Made by a program: the position numbers and the translations under genes
The notes under the pieces: generated by a model
Told to the model about the DNA's origin: nothing
Databases searched by the model: none
Seen by the model: the letters and a program-made list of their open reading frames with translations, nothing else
Origin: Opisthorchis felineus
Lineage: Eukaryota > Platyhelminthes > Trematoda > Opisthorchiida > Opisthorchiidae
Assembly (NCBI GenBank): GCA_004794785.1
Contig: SJOL01006586.1
Coordinates: 1,101,221-1,165,220, forward strand
DNA: 64,000 nt
Direction: 5' to 3'
Part shown: piece by piece, positions 1-10,530 of the stretch
Layout: each line of letters begins with the position of its first letter
Numbering within the stretch: the first letter of the stretch is position 1

Positions 1-622
1 GTGTGCTACCTACAAATGACTAGCATGTCCATTTTTATGGAAGCAACCATGCTGTCGAGAAAATGCCGGCCCTAAAAACCGCACATCCCAATCACCCAAC
101 GGTGACCGTGACCACCGGAGAATTATCCGATCCGGTCGAAATACAACTAAAGAGCCCGACTTGCCTCCAAACGCATCGGATACGCGCAGTAACATCAATA
201 GTGGAACATTTGTGCCTCACTCCTTGCGCGCTCGGCCTAGGCATACCCTATACAGCCGAATCTATACTGAGATGTCTCGAACGCCAGCTGGAGAATATCA
301 CAAACGACAGATTTAGATGGATTCACTTGATTCTCCCGTTAAAATCACATCGTAGTTCTCGAAGTGCGCAAAAGTTTTCTTCCAGTTGATAAGGTTGACG
401 GAAACCCCTAATCAGATGACACCCAAATACCTGTTCTATCGAACTTAACCCACCAAATACAATGCAACTCTGACTGTATGCGCGAAGTTTGCAGTAATAC
501 AGTTCTAAAAAGGTGACAATGACATAAGTGGACGCCACAGTGTTCGCCACAAACGGGAATATGAACCGCCCTGTTGTCGAAACCTTAGGGCGGGTCATCG
601 CGCACCAGCAGCAGAAGCTGAG
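1..622. other. Left-edge stretch, nothing recognised
   Basis: I see no recognisable gene or repeat here. Two overlapping ORFs of about 108 codons (63-389 on plus, 323-646 on minus) have no motif I know and no splice context. The stretch ends where a LINE 3' region begins. The rest of the exosome gene that starts at 2470 on the minus strand could in principle have exons here, but none could be identified. Confidence 0.4.
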
Positions 623-1060
623 GTGATTAGGCCATGTATTGCGCATACCAAATCATCATTTACCGAAAAGAGCTCTGTTTTTCACCCCCAGTTTAAAGTG
701 ATACAAGTAGGGAGGCGGTCAATCTATGGCCTGGTAGAGGGGTATAAAAGATATTACGAAAAGTCTGGACACTGCCGGTGCAACTCGTATTCCGGGATGG
801 GGTCTGCGTGATCCCCCTGTGCACGGTCGGAAAAGCTGTAAGATATGGCTGCTAACAGATATCAGCGGCGTTTTTGTTGTCAGTTTCTATCCAGAGTGTC
901 TGAGTGAGTAGGCACCCCGGAATGTTTGTGGTAGGCTGGCACCAAGTCCCTTCCCCATCCGCTTTTATTCTTCCCTTCACAATAAGGTTTTCAAACAAAT
1001 TATGCTTGTACGATAGCGAAGCGTCAGTGTTGAACACTGGTGCTATGCTGTCAATGATGA
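623..1060 (+). mobile_element. 5'-truncated RTE-like LINE, 3' end with 3'UTR
   Basis: This segment parallels the 3' end of the better preserved LINE at 32,040-32,512: the same order of words in the end of the RT ORF (LGHVLR..., then GYKRYYEKS against GYERDYETF), then a matching 3'UTR (GATATGGCTGCTAAC, GGCACCCCGGAATG, CACAATAAGG). It also carries the terminal inverted repeat at 1016-1036 followed by a CAATGATGA tail. The coding part is broken by stops and shifts. It is a dead 5'-truncated insertion. Confidence 0.75.
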
Positions 1061-1463
1061 GATAATCGTTCGCTAGGTAAGTCGCAACAAGTTACCTCCG
1101 GGTAACGATGTACATAAATGGTAGAGGTGGCACTATGACCCATCAAATCATCCGAGCATGTGCGGTAGCTGGGTGCTAGGAGCAGCAGGCAAGATGGTGC
1201 AACCACTCCACAAATGCGCCTCTATACAACGTACACGTGACGGGTAACCGGGAGTTGCGGAAACGTGAGTAAAAACGACCACATGCATGGACCAACAATC
1301 AGAGCCGATTTTTGTGGTAATTTACGTGCTCTGCATGGTTACTAGGGCGCCCACCTCACTATTGGACGTTCTTTACCAAAAAGCGGTTTATAAAAAGACG
1401 TCTCCCATCCATTCCATCAAAACAAAACTTCAGAAAACATTAAATAGGTGATGAAAAATTTAA
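1061..1463. other. Spacer, nothing recognised
   Basis: There is no ORF of note, no repeat shared with the rest of the window and no splice-flanked reading frame that I could recognise. Confidence 0.35.
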
Positions 1464-1648
1464 TCGTCCGGCTGTAACATCCCTTCGGTACCTAGCTGCC
1501 ATGCCACCCGATGGAAGCATGAGGGCTGGGATACTGCCAGGTTACCCAAGCCTAGATAGAAGTCGAGATGCAGAGGTCGGGTTCGAACCACGAACCTTCC
1601 GGTCAGTAAGTTCGTGATCGAACTGCTGAGCCGTCTCGCCCCCACATC
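1464..1648 (-). mobile_element. tRNA-derived SINE, full-length copy
   Basis: Read on the minus strand it begins with a tRNA-like head carrying an A-box-like stretch (ACGGCTCAGCAGTTC) and a perfect B box GGTTCGAACCC (plus strand 1579-1589). A unique body follows with the family's landmarks: CCTCTGC, CTTGGG, CTGGCAGTATC, GGTGGCATGGCAGCTAGG and a final ACAGC.GA. The same order recurs at 38,518, 52,738, 52,374 and, reversed, at 53,460, so this is a dispersed Pol III SINE family rather than a tRNA gene. Confidence 0.85.
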
Positions 1649-2208
1649 AAATATGTCCTTATAGTGGGATGGGTTTATATGAGGGAATTCAATCAGTGGA
1701 TGTCTGCACCTATATCTACGGTTTCGCTTTGTCAAAAATCCCATAAAAAGACAACGGTATTCTTCTTTACGAGCAACGGTGGAGAGGTTGATCCAACACG
1801 AATACAGAAACATGTGGGAATCGGATGTCAACCACTTTTAACACCACTGTGCGTTGATCCATGCATCAAATACAGCCTGTGCCACTGTAGCTATAGTGGA
1901 TGCTATGAGCAACCGTCCTAATGTTCGTGGCTGCACAGGAGCAATAATGATAATAATACTAACGATGATTTTAATTAGGTAATTCAGCGGGGCTTTTGAG
2001 ATTGGTTGGAAAAAAAACTGGCAACTAAACGAGCACCGGGTCCTCTGCATTCCAAAGAGGGATGAGTTCAACACAGTAGGCCTTTCGTTGGACCTGCACC
2101 CGTTCACTAAGCGTTCAAGTGTACGATGTGCTTGTTCAAATCAAAATAAAGCTAAATCGGATAATATTAGCAAGCTCTTAATGGTGAAGGACCACTAGTC
2201 GTACTTAC
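1649..2208. other. Probable intron sequence of the exosome gene
   Basis: This lies directly downstream, in minus-strand sense, of the splice donor at 2208. It contains minus-strand ORFs of 123 and 89 codons, but neither has the RNase PH-fold motifs expected next in an EXOSC9 protein, and both overlap SINE or low-complexity sequence (an ATAATGATAATAATAC tract near 1943). I infer intron; no exon could be placed. Confidence 0.4.
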
Positions 2209-2470
2209 TTGGGTGGATCAGGGTAACATCGAAGTTGACGAACAGCATTCCCTGTGACGGTCGAGAAGGTTTCGGTTCTAAAACCTCAGCAGAAACGCGA
2301 GCTACGACGGAAGTGGCGCCAATGTTCACGATGCAGCAACTATTGTGATCATCCTCGGCGGACCGTGGAAAGCGGAAACTAATCTCACGGTACTCATGAA
2401 GTGAGCGTCCATCTAACCTGTATCCATCAACTAACATATCCGTCAAGGTGAGTATTTCTGCATTCGCCAT
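2209..2470 (-). CDS. EXOSC9: Exosome complex component RRP45/EXOSC9-like, first coding exon (partial)
   Basis: The product would be a catalytically inert RNase PH-fold subunit of the RNA exosome ring, which threads RNA to the nucleases for processing and decay in nucleus and cytoplasm. The 87 codons start at the ATG at 2470-2468 and show the family's N-terminal order: a leader helix, then the hallmark RLDGR, then YR.I.F, CCIV.(I/L)G.T.V.A.V.AEV, and P...RPS.G.LFVN. The exon ends at a consensus donor (AA|GTAAGT, plus strand 2209/2208) in phase 1. I chose this Met because the upstream codons of the open frame cross a strong splice acceptor at 2484-2485. The remaining two-thirds of the protein was not found and is presumably left of the window. 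Paralogous RNase PH-like subunits (EXOSC7, EXOSC8) are alternatives, but the leader and start resemble EXOSC9 best. Confidence 0.75.
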
Positions 2471-2500
2471 TTCCAGATTAAACCTGAGGGAGGAAACGCG
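2471..2500 (-). promoter_or_regulatory. Splice acceptor just upstream of the EXOSC9-like start codon
   Basis: Minus-strand sequence GTTTCCTCCCTCAG (AG at plus 2484-2485) is a pyrimidine tract plus AG, followed by 13 nt and then the ATG. It can serve either a 5'UTR intron or spliced-leader trans-splicing, which is known in flatworms. The sequence cannot tell the two apart. Confidence 0.5.
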
Positions 2501-2955
2501 TTCATCATTAATACAGAAAAACAGGTCAGAAACTCGTTTCCACAAACGCCAGTAAGCTCACATGATGAAGGTAGTGAAGAGCGACCAGCCATGATAACGG
2601 ACGCAGTAAAATCACTCAACGAGAAAAAACGATAAAAATCTCTCTCTTAAACGGTTTTGGTTATTCTGAGAATCTACCATAGTGTTTGTTTCAGTCCAAG
2701 TGCGCAAAACCATTATCTGGGGTTGGTTGAACACAAACGGTCAAGAGGTACCGTCATACTAGGTAGCTCTCAACGACGCCAGAAAAACCACACTAAAGTG
2801 GTGTAGGCAAACCCTCAAACGCGGAGCAGTAAAGAGCCTAAGGATGGACAGAGCGACAGTGGATGGGCAGCAAAGGCGCCGAAGATGGAAGAAGCTTTTG
2901 CAGCAGGAAACAGATAACAATGATAAATTAATAATAATAATAATAAGAATGAGAA
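2501..2955. other. Region upstream of the exosome gene
   Basis: This would hold the promoter of the minus-strand gene. No clear TATA box or other element stands out. A (TAA/ATA) tract near 2925-2946 is simple sequence next to the SINE. Nothing coding is supported. Confidence 0.35.
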
Positions 2956-3124
2956 CAGTTCGACCGTAGAACCGTTTCGGTGCCTAGGTGCCAGGCAATT
3001 TGGAGGCACGGGAGCTAAGATGTTGTCCAACTCTAGACAGGAGAAATCGGAAGGTCAGGGTTGGATTCGAACCATAAACCTTTGGGCCAGTACTTTCACG
3101 TCTTAACTGCTAAGCTGTTTCGAG
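2956..3124 (-). mobile_element. tRNA-derived SINE, diverged copy
   Basis: On the minus strand it has a tRNA-like head (CAGCTTAGCAGTTAAGACGT), a B box GGTTCGAATCC (plus 3063-3073), then CTGACCTTCCGATTTCTCCTGTCTAG in two stretches and a tail ending GGTGCCTAGG-type sequence before GAACTGTTC. The layout is that of the window's SINE family, but this copy is more diverged than those at 1464 and 52,738. Confidence 0.7.
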
Positions 3125-3149
3125 CTGGAAACACGAAGTGGCTACGCCA

Positions 3150-4388
3150 TACTCAAAATAATCCAGCCAACTGGTCTGAGGGCAGGTGTTGGTGAACTCT
3201 CTCCTCACCACATCAAGTGGTGTCAGACAGGGCTGTCCTCTTTCACCTTTCCTCTTCAACTTCGTCATTGATACGATCATGGAAGACTCACCATCAGCCT
3301 CTAACGTATGTGGGGTCGAAGTGCTCCCGGGGCGTCCGCTCACAGATATCGAGTTTGCACACGACATAGCTCTTCTTGGATCTGACCCCGTGGTAATGCA
3401 AACAATATTAAATAATCTAAATAATTCCGCCCCACGGTTTGGCATGCGCTTCACACCTGCAAAATGTAAAGTGATACTGCGGACTGGATAGGCTCGGACC
3501 CTAGCCTCATGCCTGCAGATGAGCCACTTGAGGTAGATAATTTTGTTTACCTGGGCAGCTGTATCGGTCTCGGTGGTCTCGCGAAAGATGATATTTCCAT
3601 CCGGATTGGAAAGGCCAGAGTAGCTTCGTGAACCTGCGTCATCTGTGGCGTAGGCGTGACATCAGATTATCCGTCAAGGGTTGATTTTACAGTGCTGCAG
3701 TGCGATCCATATTGCTATACGGGTCAGAAACGTGGCCGCTGCGCGCCAAGGACGTCAAATGACTTTCAGTGTTTGACCATCGATGTCTTCGGAGCATTGC
3801 CCGTCTGGTGGGAACACCGGATCAGTAATGCTGAAATACGTCGAATGGTATTCGGAAGAGATAACCCGCCCACGATAAACAGACTGGTCACACCCCATAG
3901 GTTGCGCTGGCTTGGTCACGTGCTCCGTATGCCAGTCGACCAACTTCCTCGAAGCGCTCTTTTCACACAACCATGTGAAGGGTGGCGAAGAGTCAGGGAA
4001 GGTCAAACAATGACTTGGTAGCGAAGTATGAAACCCGTTACCAGCAAACCCAGTTGCGCTAGTCATTGCCGTCTCCCTGAATGGAGACCCCGAGACGGGC
4101 CACATCACATCAATGGTTAGAAACATTGTCAGACATGGCCCAGTCGCACCCTCAATGGCGCTTATGTATCCAATCTATTGCCTTCAATGCATAGCTCTTC
4201 TCCCAATCTTCCCAACATAAAGTCCACTGACAGACCTGTATTTACGCACCAATTTATCAGCTCCCGCCTCCAATGCGCAGCTACCTACCCCACCTCCCCA
4301 AATCATTGGTGAACGACACTGTGGCAGCTACAACCACTGTACGACAAGTACGCGGTTCCTACAGCTGACAATGATGATGATGATGATT
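3150..4388 (+). mobile_element. RTE-like LINE fragment, RT C-terminal half and 3' end
   Basis: The first 100 codons read through RT motifs: SGVRQGCPLSPFLFNFVID followed by DIEFAHDIALLGSD, where the catalytic Y/F-x-D-D has decayed to FAHD. After frameshifts the usual C-terminal words follow ([21 protein letters not shown] near 3904-3964). The copy ends in a GATGATGATGATGATGATT-type tail at 4368-4388, the simple-repeat 3' end typical of this LINE group. It is 5'-truncated and inactive, and its tail abuts a gypsy fragment on the opposite strand. Confidence 0.8.
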
Positions 4389-5450
4389 TCACGGTACACT
4401 CTGAAGCCATATTCTTGAATACAACAGGCACGTAATCAAGGGCTGCCACGGTTGGCTGGGGTTGGAAACCATGATGATGAAATCGTCCAAATAAGTGGCA
4501 GCGCCGGGCGCATCCTTCAGCATCGTATCCATGATCTGCTGAAATATGGCTGGCGCTGTCTTGATACCGAATGGCAGTCGGATATATTGGAACAGACCGC
4601 GGTGCGTATTGATGGTCAAAAGTTCACTGGATTCTTCTTCAAATTCAACCTGGAGGTAAGCCTCGGTCAAGTTATTCTTCGCAAGACATTTACCTCCATT
4701 CAGTTTTGCGAACAAGTAGGTTGGAAGAGTCAGAGGGCCCTGATGGATATCCAGTGCAGCACTGAAACCGGTGACGAAGTCTGCACACAAGCAAGTAGTC
4801 CCGTTAGCCTTCTTCATCAATACAATCGGTGCGGCCATGCCGAGTAGTTGGTCGGTTAGAAAACATCAGTTTTCTGTAGTCGGCTCAGTTTCTGGTCAAC
4901 GATGGGCGATGCGGTACTGGGCGTTTTGGCCTGAAAAGTGGTTTGGCATTGGAGAGCAGGCACAGTCTGGCTCTCGCTTTTGTGCGCCGTCCAAGCCCGT
5001 CGGCGAAAACAGATGCATAACGTTGCAGGTCCCCAACGAACGCTTCGGAATATGCGTTTGTTCGATGGCACCTCCGGGTGCTGCGTGCGTGAGGTTGCAA
5101 ATCGAGTTAACCGGTTTTTCCAGCCCCATGAGATCAGGCATGGGGCACGACGTCAGGTAGCATGTGGCTTGTGCCGCCGAGCCATTGAAGCTTATGGAGC
5201 AGTCAACCTCGCCCATCAATTTCAGTTTACCACCAAAAGCATTACAAACCCAGTGTTCGGTCGGTTTCACGTGCGCCTTACCAATCCGCCTCCACGTTCG
5301 TTCACTGAGCAGCGTGATGTTGGAGCCCGTATCAAGCTGCAAACGGACTGGGTTGTTGTTTATACGACCCGTCAAGAACTTCCTCTGGCAAGCAGAATCA
5401 ACTTGGAATGTCGGCGTCACCGAGTTGTGAGCAGATGGTTGTGGCCTATG
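4389..5450 (-). pseudogene. Ty3/gypsy pol fragment: aspartic protease and reverse transcriptase
   Basis: Minus-strand ORF 4896-5420 carries a retropepsin active site (LQLDTGSNITLLSE) and a frameshifted linker. ORF 4389-4838 carries gypsy RT: VLMKKANGT, then LAKNNLTEAYLQVE, TINTHRGLFQYIRLPFG and TYLDDFIIM (the catalytic YLDD). RNase H and integrase are missing, because the fragment stops where the plus-strand LINE tail ends. The RT type differs from the CsRn1-like element at 32.6-37.7 kb, so this is a second gypsy lineage, resembling Mag-like elements. Frameshifts and truncation make it a dead copy. Confidence 0.8.
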
Positions 5451-5460
5451 AGATCAACAA

Positions 5461-8448
5461 AAATCTTCGTAATTAAATAATGGGTCTCCACGGAGGGCAT
5501 GATACTCCAGGGAGAACAGGCCCAGCACCGCGAGACGCGTTTCATAATTAACAGGTTTAAGGCCGGTAATCATTTTCGTAGCGGCTCGTTCGACAGGTTC
5601 AAGGAGCGTTACGCCTTTCTTGCGTCCTGAGCAGACACCTTAGTTGGCATATAAGAGAAGGGGACTGATGTAGCCGCCACATAATATTTGGAAGTTCATG
5701 CGGGTAATAAGGGAGAAAGAACGCCGAATCATCCGTAGAACGGCGAATATCTTTTGAGCCGATTTTTCATGGTGCAGTGAGAAGGACATGTTTGAAGAGA
5801 GCTAGATACCTAAATCCTTTTTGGTATATGTCTTCGTAGCGTCTTCTGGTCCATTCTCACCATGCACAACAAAGGCGTTCGTTTGTCTCCTCCAAGTGAC
5901 ATATGGGCACACTTTTCGTCATTCAGAGTAAGTTATCAGCTTAACGACGACTGCTTTGCGGCGTCTGCATCCACTTGGAGGGTGCTCACGTAGGAATTCC
6001 AGGATTTCAAGTCGTCCGAGAAAAGCAGAAATGGATCTGAAAGAACATCTGGAAGGTCGTTGAAGTAAATCGGAAACATAAGTGGTCCCAAAACAGAGCC
6101 CTGAGGATTTCTAATGGAGACCGGCGTCGAAGAACAGTGGATCGAGGCAATTTTCACCCGGAATATCTTATCTACACTCTAATCCAGCGTAGAATTCCCC
6201 CTTGAATCTCGTAAGACTCGAGTTTTTGGAGCGGCGAATCGTGTGAGACTCGATCGAATGCTTTTGAGAAGTCGAATATGGCATCCGTTATGAGGTTTTC
6301 TTTCTGCGCTTGGCAAAAGCTGTTCATAAATACGAGCATGTCCCTCATGCGAAAACGGTTTGAGAGGAATCCGTGTTCTGCTGGGGATATCAATTGAGGT
6401 TATTTAAGATTGCCCGCTTCAGAATGTGATCCATCACCCCGTGCGGTACGCTAGTGAGGCTACCAAGCCTGAAGCTGCCGCGTGAGTCGTTCACTAGTTT
6501 CGCAGATTGGCGTAAAAATCGCTTCCTTCCAAGCAGAGGGAAGTTTGCCTTCATCGAGCGATTGAGGAAGCACGAGGGAGAAATACTTTGCGAGTGTGCG
6601 CGACGTTCTCTTCAGGGCTCTTGGATGGACCTCCTCTGGCCCCAACACGCTGAAGTGGTTTAGCTTGTTCAAGAGTTGACGAGCGTCCTCCTCCATGAAG
6701 ACCAAGTTGGTTAGAGGCCGTTTGCAGCTACGCCTTGACATGATTGTATGTGACGAGGTCGCTAAGGCAGAATACAGGCCTGCATAGTGTTCTCTTTAGA
6801 CTTCAGATACCACCATTGGGTCACTCGTGGGTTCCCCGTTCCTGTCCCTCAAGGAAAAGGCGGTTGGCTTATTTCTTCGGCGGTGTCCCATGTACTTAAA
6901 TAGCACACTTTTTCCGGGCGAGATCTGGAATCGTGGCTCGTTTTTGTACGTTTCACTTGCGGATTCCTGATTTACAGCGGTTCTGCATTTTACGAATTGC
7001 TAGTTCACCTTCTGTGTCTCCTGTAGTCATCTTATTTAAGAGCAGGGACCTTGTTTTCGGAAGACGCCGAATCACTCTAGGTAGCTTTTGGTCCATTTGA
7101 CTGTGTGTTGGTCCTTTTGGGACGAACACCATGTCCGCTCCGTGAATTTTCTGGACAATGCTTATGTACGTCTCCTCCATTGAAGCTTGCCCCAGTTTTA
7201 GGTGTTCAAGGAATGCGCATTTCTGAAAAGTCTGCACGAAGGAATGCACGTTTAAGGTTCCGGGTTCCTAGCCCAGTAGCAGATGAAATCAAACGTCCGC
7301 ACGCAGTGGTCACTATCTCCCAGTGGAACCTTAATTACCACTTGATCAACGAAGTGTCTTTCGTTTGTGATAACCAAATCCAGCAGGGATGATAGTTGAC
7401 CGGTGCGGTATCTGATGGGTGGGATGACGCGCTGAGTCCAACCGCTCTGTTGAACGACTGTGGTCAACGCCAATGTAAAATGTCCACTAGACCCGATGCG
7501 CTGGAGCTCCATCCGGGAGACCTTGGGAGCGTTTAGGTCACCTACCAGCAAGAGATGCGTGAAGTGGTGAATGGAGGAGTTGCTCAAGGGTATTTATGGG
7601 GAACTGATCATCTTTCGGTGGACTGGAGGGGCGACGGTAGACCACGCCGAGAAGACAATCGGTCCCACGCAGCGGGATTTGAATCAACAGTGCATCATAC
7701 AAAGGTGCATGAGTTATTTTGGAGGGGACAATCGGCTGCACGTGAGTATAAAGCAACCCCAACCGCCCTTCCGCGTTTCGAGTCAGCTCGGAAAATGGGG
7801 TAGCCGTCTACCGAGATCTCCGCGTCAGAGACATCCGGTGTTGTTGTAAGTCGATTATGAACTGCTGATCAATGAATACCGAACGTTTAATATCAGGATT
7901 TTTGATGTAACGACTGAGACAGATTGTGGACAAGCACTTTGACACTATTTCTGCTGTGTTCGGGAAGGGTCCCTTCGCGGTTCAAATTTCCGATGCCTGC
8001 TACTTGTAAGTTGTGCGGTTCCAACTTTTAGACGACTGGATTTGTTGTTCAAGGACTTGGAGTAAACATGGGTGCTCTTGGTTTCTTGGGCTTTTTGCCC
8101 GTCTGGATCGGCAACGTTTTTCTGTGAGACAGTGTCGGGTCACTTGTGCGTTGGTGGCACCACGAAGCAGTAGTCCTTTTGGTGGCACTCCCAAGAACCC
8201 CGAAGAAGACTGTACATTGAATCTAGCACGCAGGTTTTTGATTGAACAAAGTCGCAGTCGCTTTCCTTTGTGTTTGTGTGGACTCCCAGGTCGTCCGCGA
8301 TCAGCGTGGCCAACTCGGTGTACGTGGAATTTTCCGATACACCGCTGTCGGGTTTGTGGGTTTGGTTATCGGTCCCCCAAATAGTGTTCAGCGCTTGTGG
8401 TTGATCTGTCGGCGGACCTCGCTGCTTGAATCCGCACAGCTGATCCAA
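5461..8448 (-). mobile_element. CR1/Jockey-group LINE, degraded, endonuclease and RT
   Basis: Reading from right to left on the minus strand there is possible ORF1-like sequence (8448-8000). Next comes an apurinic-type endonuclease (8000-7252: DALLIQIPLRGTDCLLGVVY, LLVGDLNAPKVS, LLDLVITNERHFVDQV, PLGDSDH). The linker and RT follow (6741-5936: VHPRALK, FDFSKAFDRVSHD, NPQGSVLGPLMFPIYFNDLP, LLFSDDLK). Several frameshifts and stops break it. Its RT C-terminus is cut at 5461, next to the gypsy fragment. About 330 bp of the 3' part is nearly identical to the plus-strand copy at 9119-9562. Confidence 0.8.
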
Positions 8449-8610
8449 TCTGGATTAGAAAACGTAAATTGTGTGTGGTGATTATCGCTACGTATTTGCC
8501 GCCTGCATAGGAAGTAATCGACCAAAACCCCACATAAGTTCGACGCTGTGTCCTCGCGAGATCTGCCTCACACGAACATCGTTGTCGTTGGTATTCGAGT
8601 GGTCTGCGAC
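8449..8610. other. Junction between LINE 5' region and putative LTR
   Basis: This short segment between the LINE and a putative gypsy LTR has no recognised coding content. Confidence 0.3.
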
Positions 8611-9000
8611 GGTGTTAGGCGGAATTCCACACCGATGCCGCTTTACCGTTAGCAGTTGGGCGCTGCTACGGCCGATAAGCCTATCCTACACACTACTGGC
8701 CAAAATTCCGGGCCGCTTGCCGGTGCGCAATCACGGCAAGCTCTGATTGGTCCAATGGCTGGAGGCAACAGGCAATCATTACCCAGTATTCGCCGAACGC
8801 CTGTTGACAGTGGCACATCGGAAGCTCGAGGATGTTGTCGCAGCATGCGCTTTATATACGACAAGCTGTACAAGTGTTCTTGATCTAGCTTTTGGTGTTA
8901 ATATATGTTGTGTAATTTTGGTGGTTGCTTTTGACGGGAACGTTAGCTAGCTTGGGAGGTTCAGTACGAGAACTAAGCTGAGGGAACTACCGTTATTGCA
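8611..9000 (+). repeat. Putative gypsy LTR with primer-binding site and gag start
   Basis: The 390-bp segment begins TGTTAGGCGG and ends CGTTATTGCA, contains a TATA-like GCTTTATATACGAC near 8848-8862, and is followed at once by ATTGGCGAACGCTGGACC (9001-9018), which looks like a tRNA primer-binding site. The next 100 bp read FNQLR-stop-FLQQRQKQFEEAQLKLIGSL, a Gag N-terminus of the type that precedes Mag-like gypsy elements, before the sequence switches to LINE at about 9119. No second LTR is present, so the boundaries are inferred. Confidence 0.45.
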
Positions 9001-9118
9001 ATTGGCGAACGCTGGACCACGACAGAAATCGAATTTAATCAGCTCCGATAATTTTTGCAGCAGCGACAAAAGCAGTTTGAAGAGGCACAACTGAAGCTCA
9101 TTGGCTCACTTTAAACAT

Positions 9119-9562
9119 ATCCTCAATGCGCCGTGAAAAATCGGCTCAAAAGGCAATCGGATGATTGGGCGAACGCTCGTTGAGCATGTCCAACGAGCCG
9201 CTACGAAAATGATTACCGGCCTTAAACCTGTTAATTATGATACGCGTCTCGCGGTGCTAGGCCTGTTCTCCCTGGAGTATCATACCCTCCGTGGAGACCC
9301 ATTATTTAATTACGCCCTGTTTGAACAAGGTTTGGCCGACAGGTTTTTCACCGTTGACCTGACGAACACCCGGTGGGGACGTGGTAAAAAGATTGTCAAG
9401 CTCAAAGCGCACACCTTTATTGGGCAGCAGTTTTTCTTATTTCGGGTAGTTGGTGTGTGGAATAACCTTCCTCCGACGGTTGTTCACGCTGCATATAGTA
9501 CCCAGCTCAAGGCATTTTTAGACGCTTTTTCAGTTGAGTCCTCGCGCTGGCCAGCTTACTGA
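9119..9562 (+). mobile_element. CR1/Jockey-group LINE, RT C-terminal end
   Basis: The reading frame 9161-9562 gives the post-RT domain of a CR1-like [23 protein letters not shown], then [33 protein letters not shown] and [13 protein letters not shown], ending at a stop. The start shares AAAAATCGGCTCAAAAG with the minus-strand copy (near 5755-5790), but about 130 bp found there are deleted here. The copy is 5'-truncated and non-functional. Confidence 0.8.
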
Positions 9563-10317
9563 CCCGCGCTGAGAACTTAAAGAGCAGCGGTACAACTTTT
9601 TTGCTTGTGCCTTTCAGGCAAACAGAAGCCGCTGAATGACGAGAACAAACCCGACTCAGGCGTAAGCGTCGATCGTGTGTATCAATTCGTTAGTCTAAGG
9701 TGGAGTTGGTCAATTTTGGGCCTGGAGAGATCCACTGAACAGACAGCTTGTGTCGGGTCGTTTACTCTACACTTTCACAGACGTTTCCTTCAAAGCTCAC
9801 ATAGGCTACTATTAACGAGCAGCACTGATGCCACTCATTTCTGTGGCTTAAAACTGACAAAACTTTAGATCCCTGAAAATAGTCTCAGATTGATAGCAAC
9901 CAACTGAAACACCTAAACTAAATCACAAGCACATCCATGAAGCCATCATGTGTCCGGGCTGGAAAATTAAGATTCCGCTTGAAAGCTCAAGCAGTCAATC
10001 AGCTCAGCAGCGGTGGACGTTGATGCGTGTTCAGGCCAGCCATGGAGGCAACTCCGACCACTAACCTAACACTCACTGGATTCCAGGTTAAATGTGACCT
10101 TTAAACTCGGCTACGACTGCCGTAGTGCTTGCACCCGTTTGTCCGCATTAAGGCTGTTTTGGTCCTTTTTGGTGAATCTTTTGACGGGGATAACAGTTAG
10201 TTACAACAAAAACAAATCCGGCGCCAGAGAAGCTAGCCGCATAGTCTTTTGCATCACCAGAGATGCCTGTCCGGGAGCGAGAGAAGCCAATGCGTAGGAC
10301 AGTTCAGCTACCGCATT
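9563..10317. other. LINE 3'UTR and anonymous sequence
   Basis: This follows the RT stop. The words ENKPDSGVS (near 9636) resemble KPDSGVSEN in the region upstream of the CR1-like endonuclease at 8340-8370, so part of it may be LINE ORF1 sequence. Nothing else is recognised. Confidence 0.3.
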
Positions 10318-10530
10318 CATCATCATAGATGACAGCACCTTGTGGTTGTTCAAACACCGATGCTTTGCCACTGCACTATGGCTGTGTGTGAGATGGGATA
10401 ATGCCAGGTCTCCCAGAGGTAGACAGGAGGGTGGTTATGGCTGCCGACTAAAGCCTTATCGCATGGAAACGGTGTTTGGCGAAAAATGTCAATTAGAATT
10501 TTTCAAAGAACAAATCGCCACACATCTCTA
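10318..10530 (-). mobile_element. RTE-like LINE 3'UTR variant
   Basis: On the minus strand this ends GCATCGGTGTTTGAACAACC...GATGATGAATG, which lines up with the terminal hairpin and GAT-rich tail of the LINE at 32,512. Its inner part shares CGGTGTTTGGCGA.AAATG and CAAATCGCCA-like words with 38,995-39,110. It is a short, diverged 3' fragment. Confidence 0.5.
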
